Shown piece by piece: positions 24,157 to 31,591 of a DNA stretch of 59,524 nt (within the stretch, counting starts at the first letter, position 1; the number at the start of each line of letters is the position of its first letter). The stretch spans positions 1 through 59,524 of the forward strand of contig JAWLEV010000006.1 of the NCBI GenBank assembly GCA_041685915.1. The letters run 5' to 3'. Below the pieces are notes generated by a model. It was given only the letters and a program-made list of their open reading frames with translations, ran no database searches and was not told the origin of the DNA. The DNA is from JAWLEV01 sp041685915. GTDB lineage: Bacteria; Chloroflexota; Anaerolineae; UBA1429. A program made the translations under genes and the position numbers.

Positions 24157-25380
24157 TTACAGACCAGCATCCTCTCGAAGGGCCTCAACACGGTTCGTCC
24201 TCTCCCATGGCGCGTCGATATCCGTACGTCCAAAGTGACCATACACTGCCGTGGGACGATATATGGGACGCCGCAGACAAAGGTCGCGTATGATGGCTCC
24301 TGGCCGAAAGTCAAAGTGGGCACGTACCAGATTCCTTATTTCGTCATCCGCAATCTTGCCCGTACCAAAGGTCTCGATATTGAGGGACACCGGTTCGGCG
24401 ACCCCTATGGTATAGGCTACCTGAATCTGACAACGTTCGGCCAGCCCAGCAGCCACGACATTTTTGGCCGCCCAACGGGTAGCATAGGAGGCGGAACGGT
24501 CCACCTTGGTGGGATCCTTCCCCGAAAAAGCACCGCCCCCGTGGGGGATCATCCCTCCATAGGTGTCAACCATAATCTTGCGCCCCGTAAGACCCGAGTC
24601 TCCCATGGGACCGCCGATCACAAAGCGGCCCGTACTATTTATAAAATACTCGGTATCCTCGTCCAACATATCCTCGGGGACCACCTCACGCACCACGTGC
24701 TCCATAATGTCCGCCTTAATCCGCCGCTGCTTGACGTTGGGCGCATGCTGGGCAGCGATCACGATGGCATCCACTCGCACCGGCTCACCGTATCGATACT
24801 CCACGGTGACCTGGGATTTGCCATCCGGGCGCAAATAGTCCAGACTACCATCCTTGCGCACGGCGGCCAACCGTTTTACCAGAGCATGAGACAGCATGAT
24901 AGGCATGGGCATGAGCTCATCCGTCTCGGTACAGGCATAACCGAACATCATCCCCTGGTCGCCAGCTCCTATCATCTCGATCTCTGCCTCGGTCACCTCT
25001 CCTTCCCTCATCTCCTGTGCCTCATCGACCCCCTGAGCAATATCGGCAGATTGTTCATGAATAGAAGAGATGACGCCACACGTCTTATGATCGAAACCAT
25101 AGTCACTGGAAACGTAACCGATTTCCTCGATAATATCCCGGACGATAGAGGGAATTTCCACATAGCAGGAGGTAGTGATCTCTCCCGCAACGAGAACCAG
25201 ACCCGTGGTTGCTGCGCACTCGCAGGCCACCCGACCGTAGGGATCCTGTGCATAGATGGCGTCCAGGACGGCATCGGATATCTGATCACAGATCTTGTCC
25301 GGATGCCCCTCCGAGACCGACTCGGAGGTAAAAAGGAAACAGGGTGAATTCATGAAATTATACATTCTGTTCTCGCACAT
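24157..25380 (-). CDS. metK: S-adenosylmethionine synthetase
   Basis: 407 residues as read from the ATG at 25380; an ATG at 25365 is an alternative because the AAAGG before 25380 is too close. Signature blocks: ESVSEGHPDK near residue 20, GAGDQGMMFGYA near 140, the glycine-rich GGGAFSGKDPTKVDRSA near 285. Forms SAM from methionine and ATP. Last gene of the SAM-riboswitch operon, 56 bases after SAH hydrolase. C-terminal residues fit full length. No convincing terminator follows. Confidence 0.97.
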   Translation of the reverse strand: MCENRMYNFMNSPCFLFTSESVSEGHPDKICDQISDAVLDAIYAQDPYGRVACECAATTGLVLVAGEITTSCYVEIPSIVRDIIEEIGYVSSDYGFDHKTCGVISSIHEQSADIAQGVDEAQEMREGEVTEAEIEMIGAGDQGMMFGYACTETDELMPMPIMLSHALVKRLAAVRKDGSLDYLRPDGKSQVTVEYRYGEPVRVDAIVIAAQHAPNVKQRRIKADIMEHVVREVVPEDMLDEDTEYFINSTGRFVIGGPMGDSGLTGRKIMVDTYGGMIPHGGGAFSGKDPTKVDRSASYATRWAAKNVVAAGLAERCQIQVAYTIGVAEPVSLNIETFGTGKIADDEIRNLVRAHFDFRPGAIIRDLCLRRPIYRPTAVYGHFGRTDIDAPWERTNRVEALREDAGL

Positions 25381-25436
25381 CCTTTCAACAGACTACAAGT
25401 TACCCCCACCTACTCGGATACATAAAGGACGGTCGT

Positions 25437-26699
25437 CTAGGTGCCCAGTTCCCACGAAGAGAGATATGCCTCCTGTTCCTCCGTCAACACATCGATCTCG
25501 ACATCCATAGCCTCCAACTTTAGCCGGGCAACCTTACGGTCGATATCGGCGGGCACGGGATAGACTTCCCGTTCCAATTCCTGATGGTTTTGCACCATAT
25601 ACTCGGCACAAAGGGCTTGGTTAGCAAAGGACATATCCATAACGGCGGAAGGATGCCCCTCAGCAGCAGCAAGGTTCACCAAACGCCCCTCGGCCAGAAC
25701 ATAGATGCGACGACCATCCTCCAGCGTATACGCCTTTACCAATTCCCGGGGCTGCGAGACATCAGAGGCCATTTCTTCCAGGGCCTCAAGATTGATCTCC
25801 ACATTAAAGTGTCCAGAATTGGCCAGAATCGCGCCATCTTTCATACGCCGAAAATGTGGAACGTCCACGACGTTGATATCCCCCGTAGAACTCACAAAGA
25901 TATCTCCCATGGGAGCCGCTTCCACCATGGGCATCACGCGATATCCATCCATGACCGCCTGCAAGCCCCGCAGGGGATCGACCTCGGTCACGACGACGTT
26001 GGCCCCCATACCCTCGGCTCGCATGGCGATGCCTCGACTACACCACCCATAGCCACAGACCACAAAGGTTTTGCCCGCCAAAAGCACGTTGGTGGCACGA
26101 ATGATGCCGTCGATGGTGCTCTGCCCCGTTCCATAACGATTATCGAACAGGTGCTTGGTATCGGCATCGTTCACGGCAATGATGGGATATTCGAGCTTGC
26201 CCTGCTCCTGCAACGCGCGCAAGCGAATGACGCCCGTGGTTGTCTCCTCACTTCCCCCCAAAAGATGGGGCAGCATCTCTCGCCGCGACTGATGCAACAT
26301 GGAGACCAGATCCGCACCGTCGTCCATGGTCAACTGGGGGCGGTGATCGACGACGGAAGAGAGGTGGTCGTAATACGTCTCCTTGTCCTCCCCCCTGATG
26401 GCAAAGACCGACACGTCAAATTCGGAGACCAGGGCCGCAGCCACGTCGTCCTGCGTGGAGAGAGGATTAGAAGCACAAAGGGCCACTTCCGCTCCTCCCG
26501 CCACAAGGGTGTGCATCAAATTCGCCGTCTCCGTCGTCACGTGTAGACAGGCCCCAATACGTACATCCTCCAGGGGGCGCTCTTCCTGGAACCGCTGCAG
26601 GATAAGACGAAGCACGGGCATCTCCCGCTCCGCCCATCCGATGCGCGACATACCCTGCTCGGCGAGATTCATATCCGCTACATCATACGATTTGCCCAC
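25437..26699 (-). CDS. ahcY: S-adenosylhomocysteine hydrolase
   Basis: 420 residues, the shorter form seen in archaea and thermophilic bacteria. GTG start with AAAGGA seven bases upstream. Substrate-side CLHVTTETANLM and NDADTKHLFDNRYGTGQS, and the NAD loop VCGYGWCSRGIAMRAEGMGA are intact. Splits SAH to adenosine and homocysteine, relieving inhibition of methyltransferases. Third gene of the SAM-riboswitch operon, between the PfkB kinase (117-base gap) and metK. Confidence 0.96.
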   Translation of the reverse strand: MGKSYDVADMNLAEQGMSRIGWAEREMPVLRLILQRFQEERPLEDVRIGACLHVTTETANLMHTLVAGGAEVALCASNPLSTQDDVAAALVSEFDVSVFAIRGEDKETYYDHLSSVVDHRPQLTMDDGADLVSMLHQSRREMLPHLLGGSEETTTGVIRLRALQEQGKLEYPIIAVNDADTKHLFDNRYGTGQSTIDGIIRATNVLLAGKTFVVCGYGWCSRGIAMRAEGMGANVVVTEVDPLRGLQAVMDGYRVMPMVEAAPMGDIFVSSTGDINVVDVPHFRRMKDGAILANSGHFNVEINLEALEEMASDVSQPRELVKAYTLEDGRRIYVLAEGRLVNLAAAEGHPSAVMDMSFANQALCAEYMVQNHQELEREVYPVPADIDRKVARLKLEAMDVEIDVLTEEQEAYLSSWELGT

Positions 26700-26816
26700 C
26701 TATCATTCCTTTCAAGATACTCTGCTGTCCACCATCTTTTTTGGGGTGACCAGAAGAAAATATGGGGTATCTCTTATGCTCCCATCCACCACGAAATTTC
26801 CCTCAAGGGTCCCCCT

Positions 26817-27782
26817 TCACTCTATTAGAGAACGCCGGAACGTTTCACACCGCGCCTTTGGAGTCGGCTCAAAATAGGTCAGACACCGTAGGGCCTCATA
26901 TCTTTCTTGAATGTCATCCATGGACAGGTCGCGCAGCCCATCTATGCTAAAATCTTCGACTGTGAAAGAGGCAACCACGGTCCCGTGAACTACCGCGCGC
27001 CGCAGGGATTCCATAGAGCAGACCTTTTCCCTGTCCAGATAGCCCATAAATCCCGCCGCAAAGGTATCCCCCGCTCCAGTGGGATCCACGACATCCTCTG
27101 AGGGAAAGGCAGGCACGAAAAAGTACCTCTCCTCAAGGCGCTGCTCCTGTACCACAAGCATCGCCCCATAGCCGCCCCGTTTAACGACCAACGCCTTCGG
27201 TCCCAGGTCGAGGATATGTTGGGCAGCATGCAAAAGATTGGGCTCTCCTGCAAACTGCCGGACCTCACTCTCATTCAACAAAGCGATGTCGACTTGGGAC
27301 AAGACACGCGTCAAAGAGTCTTTTTTAGAAGATATCCAAAAGTTCATGGAATCGAGGGCTGTCAAGCGGGGTGCATCCACCTGCTCCAAGACCTCTAACT
27401 GCAGATCGGGATCGATATTGGCCAGAAATACGCTCTCTGCCTCACAAAGATCCCCGGGAACCGCAGGATGAAAATCCGCAAAGACATTGAGTTTCGTGTC
27501 CACCGTCTCCGCGTCGCCCATATCTTCTCCATAACGTCCCGCCCAGAAAAACGTCTCTCCTTCCACAATCTGCAACCCACGCACATCGACGTCGCGCGAG
27601 ACAAGAAAATCGATATGGCGCTGGGGAAAATCATCGCCCACCACGCCGACGATACTAATCGAGGTATACAGACTGGCAGCCGTGGCAAAATAAGTACATG
27701 CCCCTCCCAAGGTCCTGGAGCGTTTCCCAAACGGCGTTTGAATGTCATCCAAAGCCACAGAGCCCACAACAAGTATGCTCAA
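26817..27782 (-). CDS. PfkB-family kinase in the methyl-cycle operon (candidate adenosine or ribose-type kinase)
   Basis: 321 residues from a TTG at 27782 with GGGGAGG five bases upstream. PfkB fold: N-terminal GGACTYFATAASLY, the catalytic DPTGAGDTFAAGFMGY near residue 240 with Asp as base and the anion hole GAGD. PfkB kinases act on ribose, fructose, adenosine and other nucleosides. The neighbour on one side makes homocysteine and adenosine (SAH hydrolase), so phosphorylating adenosine is the obvious hypothesis, but the sequence does not prove it; the protein is often annotated simply as sugar kinase. Confidence 0.85.
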   Translation of the reverse strand: MSILVVGSVALDDIQTPFGKRSRTLGGACTYFATAASLYTSISIVGVVGDDFPQRHIDFLVSRDVDVRGLQIVEGETFFWAGRYGEDMGDAETVDTKLNVFADFHPAVPGDLCEAESVFLANIDPDLQLEVLEQVDAPRLTALDSMNFWISSKKDSLTRVLSQVDIALLNESEVRQFAGEPNLLHAAQHILDLGPKALVVKRGGYGAMLVVQEQRLEERYFFVPAFPSEDVVDPTGAGDTFAAGFMGYLDREKVCSMESLRRAVVHGTVVASFTVEDFSIDGLRDLSMDDIQERYEALRCLTYFEPTPKARCETFRRSLIE

Positions 27783-27795
27783 AAACGCCTCCCCT

Positions 27796-28884
27796 TTACT
27801 CCTCGTCCTCTCGATCTTTCTCCTCGACGTCCTCTAGGTCGATATAGCGGGCGCGCATCTCACGCGACACGGCCACCGTGAGATCGAAAATGTGATCGAC
27901 TAATCTGGGCGACAGGGAACCAAGTCCGCAGGAGGGTGTCACAAAACCTCTTTGTAGGATCGCCTCCTCGGACACCCCTTCTCCAACCAGTTGATCTATT
28001 CCCTCATGTAGGCGGGTCACGAGCGTCTCTGCCGTCTCGTTTTCCGAGGCCACCCCTGCCGGCACGATGCCCCAGGCCATCATACCTCCCGCCTCGAGGA
28101 AATCATCGATCTCCTCTGCATAGAGGGATAGGTTCTCCATATATTCATAGGCATCAAAGCTGATAAGGTCTATCGGAGCGCGCAGTATAAGGGACCAGTC
28201 CGTGTTGCCGCAACAGTGCACTCCCTTGAATCCTTGCAGGTCCGCAAGGACTTCGGCAAGCAACTTGACAACCTGCGCCTGACTGAGGGAGACAAAAGAA
28301 GATCCAAAAGAGGCCATATAGGGCTCGTTAACGATCATGATGGACTTGGATGCCTTTTTGCGTATCTCGCGCTCTTGCCACGTCGCTTTTAGGCGCAGAT
28401 GTTTGCTCACCGCATCCGCCAGCACCTCATCATAGAGGATGGGACGCTGCGTTTCATCCACCACCGTCAATCCCCAACTTATCGGGCCGGTCACCTCTCC
28501 CTTGAGAGCCACCGGCGTATCTGGGAAAGACACTTCCCCCTTACGAAGCACATCGAGGCCCGCTGCATAGGAGGCGCTCATCCTTCCATACTCTACCTCG
28601 TCCTCCAGATAAGCCAGGTAAAGGCGTTTCAGCCCCTCATCCAACGCGTCGCCCGCAACGACTCGTATGTTCTCCCCAACAGAGATCCCGGGAAAGTGCT
28701 CGCTGAATTGCACATACATATTCTCGTGACGGTGCCGACGCGGAAGCTGGGGCCAGCTCGGGATATGGGGGAAATGCTCGAGGACAGCCTGCCACGCCGC
28801 CTCAGGATCCTTATATGGCAATCCTCCTATGACAAAGGGCAACCACCTCGGTTCAAGACCCGCCTCTTTGTCCGCCGAACTCAT
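27796..28884 (-). CDS. MetE C-terminal-domain-like methionine synthase (core-MetE candidate)
   Basis: 362 residues from the ATG at 28884 (GTG codons at 28893 and 28896 are alternatives). A single TIM barrel related to the catalytic half of cobalamin-independent methionine synthase. Zinc ligands can be placed by spacing: H223-C-C225, E247 and C319, against H641, C643, E665 and C726 in E. coli MetE. The N-terminal folate-binding half of MetE is absent, as in the core-MetE / Mes families, which take the methyl group from a corrinoid protein rather than folate. A uroporphyrinogen-decarboxylase-like corrinoid methyltransferase is the alternative. SAM-riboswitch control argues for methionine synthesis. 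First gene of the operon. Confidence 0.78.
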   Translation of the reverse strand: MSSADKEAGLEPRWLPFVIGGLPYKDPEAAWQAVLEHFPHIPSWPQLPRRHRHENMYVQFSEHFPGISVGENIRVVAGDALDEGLKRLYLAYLEDEVEYGRMSASYAAGLDVLRKGEVSFPDTPVALKGEVTGPISWGLTVVDETQRPILYDEVLADAVSKHLRLKATWQEREIRKKASKSIMIVNEPYMASFGSSFVSLSQAQVVKLLAEVLADLQGFKGVHCCGNTDWSLILRAPIDLISFDAYEYMENLSLYAEEIDDFLEAGGMMAWGIVPAGVASENETAETLVTRLHEGIDQLVGEGVSEEAILQRGFVTPSCGLGSLSPRLVDHIFDLTVAVSREMRARYIDLEDVEEKDREDEE

Positions 28885-28916
28885 CACCAGCACCACCCAA
28901 TATAGTAGATAGAGCC

Positions 28917-28946
28917 AAAAAAAGAGTCTCCCTTCCAGGGAGACCG
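28917..28946 (-). terminator. Intrinsic terminator of the SAM riboswitch
   Basis: On the minus strand GTCTCCC-TGGAA-GGGAGAC forms a 7-bp stem (28927-28933 with 28939-28945), followed after two bases by a run of seven or eight T. It lies between the aptamer and the first gene, as expected of the expression platform. Confidence 0.92.
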
Positions 28947-28959
28947 ATCAGTGCCCCCC

Positions 28960-29072
28960 TCTCATCTTCCAGGCCAACGACCTGCCGGATTTGGCACCTG
29001 AGACGACCTTACAGAGTACCTCAGGTTGCCGGGACTTCACAGGGCCGGTCCCTCCATCCCTCGGGATAAGAG
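28960..29072 (-). promoter_or_regulatory. SAM-I (S-box) riboswitch
   Basis: Read on the minus strand from 29072 the leader carries the S-box core in order: CTCTTATCCCGAGGG, GGAGGGACCGGCCC, TGAAGTCCCGGCAACC, a variable P3 hairpin (CTGAGG...), CAGGTGCCAAATCC and the closing GATGAGAG that pairs with CTCTTATC (P1). These are the conserved elements of the SAM-I aptamer. SAM binding should stabilise P1 and let the downstream terminator form, switching off the core-MetE, PfkB, ahcY, metK operon. Recognised by eye, not by a covariance model. Confidence 0.95.
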
Positions 29073-29108
29073 TGCACAAAAAACACAAATTGCTCACCTA
29101 ACGCGGCC

Positions 29109-29137
29109 ATGTTATCATAGAAGGTTGAGACTGTCAA
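29109..29137 (-). promoter_or_regulatory. Sigma70-type promoter of the methyl-cycle operon
   Basis: Perfect TTGACA (29132-29137), 17-bp spacer, TAACAT (29109-29114) on the minus strand. Expected start near 29102, about 30 bases ahead of the SAM aptamer. On the opposite strand TTGCTC-17-TATCAT (29090-29118) could drive the divergent nuclease gene; that match is weaker. Confidence 0.88.
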
Positions 29138-29165
29138 GAGTCGCAAAGACTGAAAAAGGGCTGGC

Positions 29166-29669
29166 ATGTTCGAACAAGTGCTTACCATACTGCTGCTTGC
29201 CACGCTGGCGGGATTGATCTATCTCCTGATCAAATACGTCCAGGCCAAACAACAGGTAGAAGACAGGGCAAAGGCGTTGTTCGAGCGCTGGAGAGCAGAG
29301 GAAAGGGAATCCGAGGCGGAAGCCAGAGCACGCACCCTCTTTCATACCTGGCGAGAAAGGGAAGAACAAGGTATTCGAAAAGACGCCATCGAGAGGAGTC
29401 AGGCCGTCATCCGAGGCAAGGTCACAGAGCATCTGGTGCCCTTTTTCCCTGGCTTTGCCTACAATCCCCGAGATGCTCGTTTCGTCGGCACGCCGGTGGA
29501 TCTCATCGTTTTCGATGGTCTCAGTGACGGAGATGTGAAAAGGGTCATCTTTGTGGAAGTAAAAAGTGGCAAGAGCGCCACGCTCTCCAGCAGAGAAAGA
29601 AAAGTCAGGAACTGCATCCAGAAAGGCGCAGTAACCTATGAGATTCTACATCGTCAGAAAGAAGCATAA
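29166..29669 (+). CDS. Membrane-anchored endonuclease related to archaeal Holliday junction resolvase
   Basis: 167 residues. An N-terminal membrane helix (about 5-24) is followed by a charged coiled-coil (25-80) and a PD-(D/E)xK-type nuclease domain: the Asp in GTPVDLIVFDG and the E-V-K of IFVEVKSGKSA form the metal site, with a conserved SSRERKVR helix after it. This is the Endonuc_Holl-type family, whose biological role is unknown. Its stop overlaps the ATG of the next gene (TAATG), so the two are translationally coupled. Confidence 0.78.
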   Translation: MFEQVLTILLLATLAGLIYLLIKYVQAKQQVEDRAKALFERWRAEERESEAEARARTLFHTWREREEQGIRKDAIERSQAVIRGKVTEHLVPFFPGFAYNPRDARFVGTPVDLIVFDGLSDGDVKRVIFVEVKSGKSATLSSRERKVRNCIQKGAVTYEILHRQKEA

Positions 29670-30328
29670 TGAAAACTCCTCATCATAAATTGGACCACGT
29701 CTTGTGGATAGGTGGCGGAACCTGCGCGGGAAAGACCTCCATAACAGATATCCTGAGCGCCAGATATGACCTGCGCGTATATCATTGTGATGGTCTGTTC
29801 GAGGAGCATAGAAACCGAGCCCGACCGGACAAACATCCCGCCTTCTATAGCGCCATGTTCACAAGTTACAAAGAGATGGATTGGGAGCGCTTTTGGATGC
29901 GTCCTGTCGAGATATTGCTCAAGGAACAGATGGCAATCTATGCTGAAGAGTTTGAAATGATCATTGGCGATCTCTTGGCAATGCCGCGCTCGCGCCCCAT
30001 CATCACCGAGGGAAGCGCCCTGTTGCCCCGCTGTGTAAAAGAGGTACTCGCTGCCCCTTCAGCGGCCCTATGGTTGATCCCTGAAGAGACTTTTCATCGT
30101 CGCATGTATCAGCAGAGAGGATCCTGGGTGCAGGATATTCTGCACCAGTGCGCCGATCCCCAGCAGGCCTTTGATCATTGGATACGACGCGATATCGTCT
30201 TCGCCAAGCACATAGCCTCCCAAACCGCCCGCCTGGGCCTGAAGGCGCTCACCATCGATGGGGGCAGAGCGATACAGGAAAATGTCAGGCGGGTGGAAGC
30301 CCATTTTGGAGAACATCTGACCTTCTAA
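29669..30328 (+). CDS. P-loop kinase-like protein
   Basis: 219 residues. Walker A GGGTCAGKTS at 15-24 and an HCDGLFEEH block where small-molecule kinases bind substrate; a Walker-B-like segment (PIITEGSALLP) follows near residue 112. The size and motifs fit a nucleoside/metabolite kinase of the 2-phosphoglycerate-kinase or shikimate-kinase-like type. No specific substrate can be named. One-base overlap with the upstream nuclease gene; the next gene has its own promoter. Confidence 0.7.
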   Translation: MKTPHHKLDHVLWIGGGTCAGKTSITDILSARYDLRVYHCDGLFEEHRNRARPDKHPAFYSAMFTSYKEMDWERFWMRPVEILLKEQMAIYAEEFEMIIGDLLAMPRSRPIITEGSALLPRCVKEVLAAPSAALWLIPEETFHRRMYQQRGSWVQDILHQCADPQQAFDHWIRRDIVFAKHIASQTARLGLKALTIDGGRAIQENVRRVEAHFGEHLTF

Positions 30329-30342
30329 AACGCGCCAACCAC

Positions 30343-30372
30343 TTGACACGCCCTTCACCATCTGTTTACACT
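30343..30372 (+). promoter_or_regulatory. Sigma70-type promoter for the enolase-superfamily gene
   Basis: TTGACA at 30343-30348, 18-bp spacer, TACACT at 30367-30372; start codon 33 bases after the -10. Confidence 0.78.
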
Positions 30373-30404
30373 AGGTCATCGACTATAAACTGGGAGGTAA
30401 AGAG

Positions 30405-31544
30405 ATGAAGATCACCGATATCACCTGCTATCCCGTCTGGGCTGGCGGTCGAAACTATTTGTTCGTCGTGGTCGACACGGATAAAGGTATCTATGGCGTC
30501 GGAGAATCGGGGTTGACCGGCCGAGAACTCGCCGTCATGGGCGCCGTCGAGCACTTTGAGCCTCTCCTCGTCGGCCAAGATCCCATACGCACGGAACATC
30601 TGTGGCAGCTGCTCTCTCGCGGAGGGTTTTTCCCCCATGGCAAGATCTTGGGCAGCGCCATCGCCGCCGTCGACATAGCTTTATGGGATATCAAAGGAAA
30701 AGCGTGGGGCGTGCCCGTCTATGACCTTTTGGGAGGCCGCGTGCGGGACAAAGTCGCCTGTTACTGCCATCTAAACGGCGGCTCGGAGAGCACAGAAGAT
30801 CTGGTGGCAGACGCAGAGGCCCGCGTGGAAGAGGGCTGGAAATTTGTGCGCTGGGGGCTCTCTACGGAGGGTGACCTTCTGGAACCGACCCGTGCCGTAC
30901 AGCGTACTATTGATCAGTTCCGCGCTCTCCGTGAGGCCCTCGGCGAGGAGATCGAACTCTGCTTCGATATTCACACCCGCCTGGACCCCCCTGACACCAT
31001 CCATCTCTGCCGCAAAGTGCTACCCTACCGCCCCTTTTTCATGGAGGATCCGGTGCGTTCCGAAAGCCCACAGGCCTTCCATCTCTTGCGTCAAAAGATC
31101 GACACACCGTTGGCCGTGGGCGAGCAGTTCGCCAGCAAATGGGATTTCCGCGAACTCATCGACCACGATCTGATAGACTATGCACGTATCGACCTCTGTA
31201 TCTGTGGTGGTCTGACAGAGGCCCAAAAGATCGCCGGATGGTGCGAGGGCCACTATATCGACGTCGTGGTACACAACCCCCTGGGCCCCATATCGATGAT
31301 GGCCTGCCTACACTTTAACCTGGCCATATCGAACTTTGGCGTGCAGGAGCAACCGCGAAAACCCGGCACCAGCCTTACCGACGTCGTCCTTAACCAGGCA
31401 GAATGGGAGGATGGCTACCTCTTGCCGCCAGAAGAACCGGGCCTGGGCATCGAATTCGATCGCGAGGCGGCAGAGGCACATCCCTTCCAGATGAAAGAAC
31501 TGCCCCATCTACACCGCGAGGATGGCAGCTTTACCAACTGGTAG
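30405..31544 (+). CDS. Enolase-superfamily sugar acid dehydratase (D-galactonate dehydratase-like)
   Basis: 379 residues, ribosome site GGGAGGTAAAGAG. The metal ligands D188, E214 and E240 and the catalytic histidines H190 (FDIH) and H290 (VVHNPLGP) sit exactly five residues beyond those reported for E. coli galactonate dehydratase (D183, H185, E209, E235, H285). The length is also close. Dehydrates an aldonic acid to a 2-keto-3-deoxy acid. No KDG kinase or aldolase is next to it, so the substrate may be another aldonate (gluconate, mannonate). Own promoter at 30343-30372. Confidence 0.85.
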   Translation: MKITDITCYPVWAGGRNYLFVVVDTDKGIYGVGESGLTGRELAVMGAVEHFEPLLVGQDPIRTEHLWQLLSRGGFFPHGKILGSAIAAVDIALWDIKGKAWGVPVYDLLGGRVRDKVACYCHLNGGSESTEDLVADAEARVEEGWKFVRWGLSTEGDLLEPTRAVQRTIDQFRALREALGEEIELCFDIHTRLDPPDTIHLCRKVLPYRPFFMEDPVRSESPQAFHLLRQKIDTPLAVGEQFASKWDFRELIDHDLIDYARIDLCICGGLTEAQKIAGWCEGHYIDVVVHNPLGPISMMACLHFNLAISNFGVQEQPRKPGTSLTDVVLNQAEWEDGYLLPPEEPGLGIEFDREAAEAHPFQMKELPHLHREDGSFTNW

Positions 31545-31591
31545 CGTGGTCACGCGAGATGCTTCGCGTCGACGGCTTTGATAATTAGGAG

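Noticed and set aside
24235..25347. Long plus-strand open frame (370 codons) opposite metK
   Set aside because: It lies entirely antisense to a fully conserved metK; long antisense frames are expected in this codon usage and the translation shows no family motif.
25584..26546. Long plus-strand open frame (320 codons) opposite ahcY
   Set aside because: Antisense shadow of an intact SAH hydrolase; His-rich composition is the usual complement of Asp/Val/Met-rich coding sequence.
26700..26816. Gap before ahcY considered for an SAH riboswitch
   Set aside because: None of the conserved SAH aptamer blocks can be found; the SAM-I leader upstream already covers the operon.
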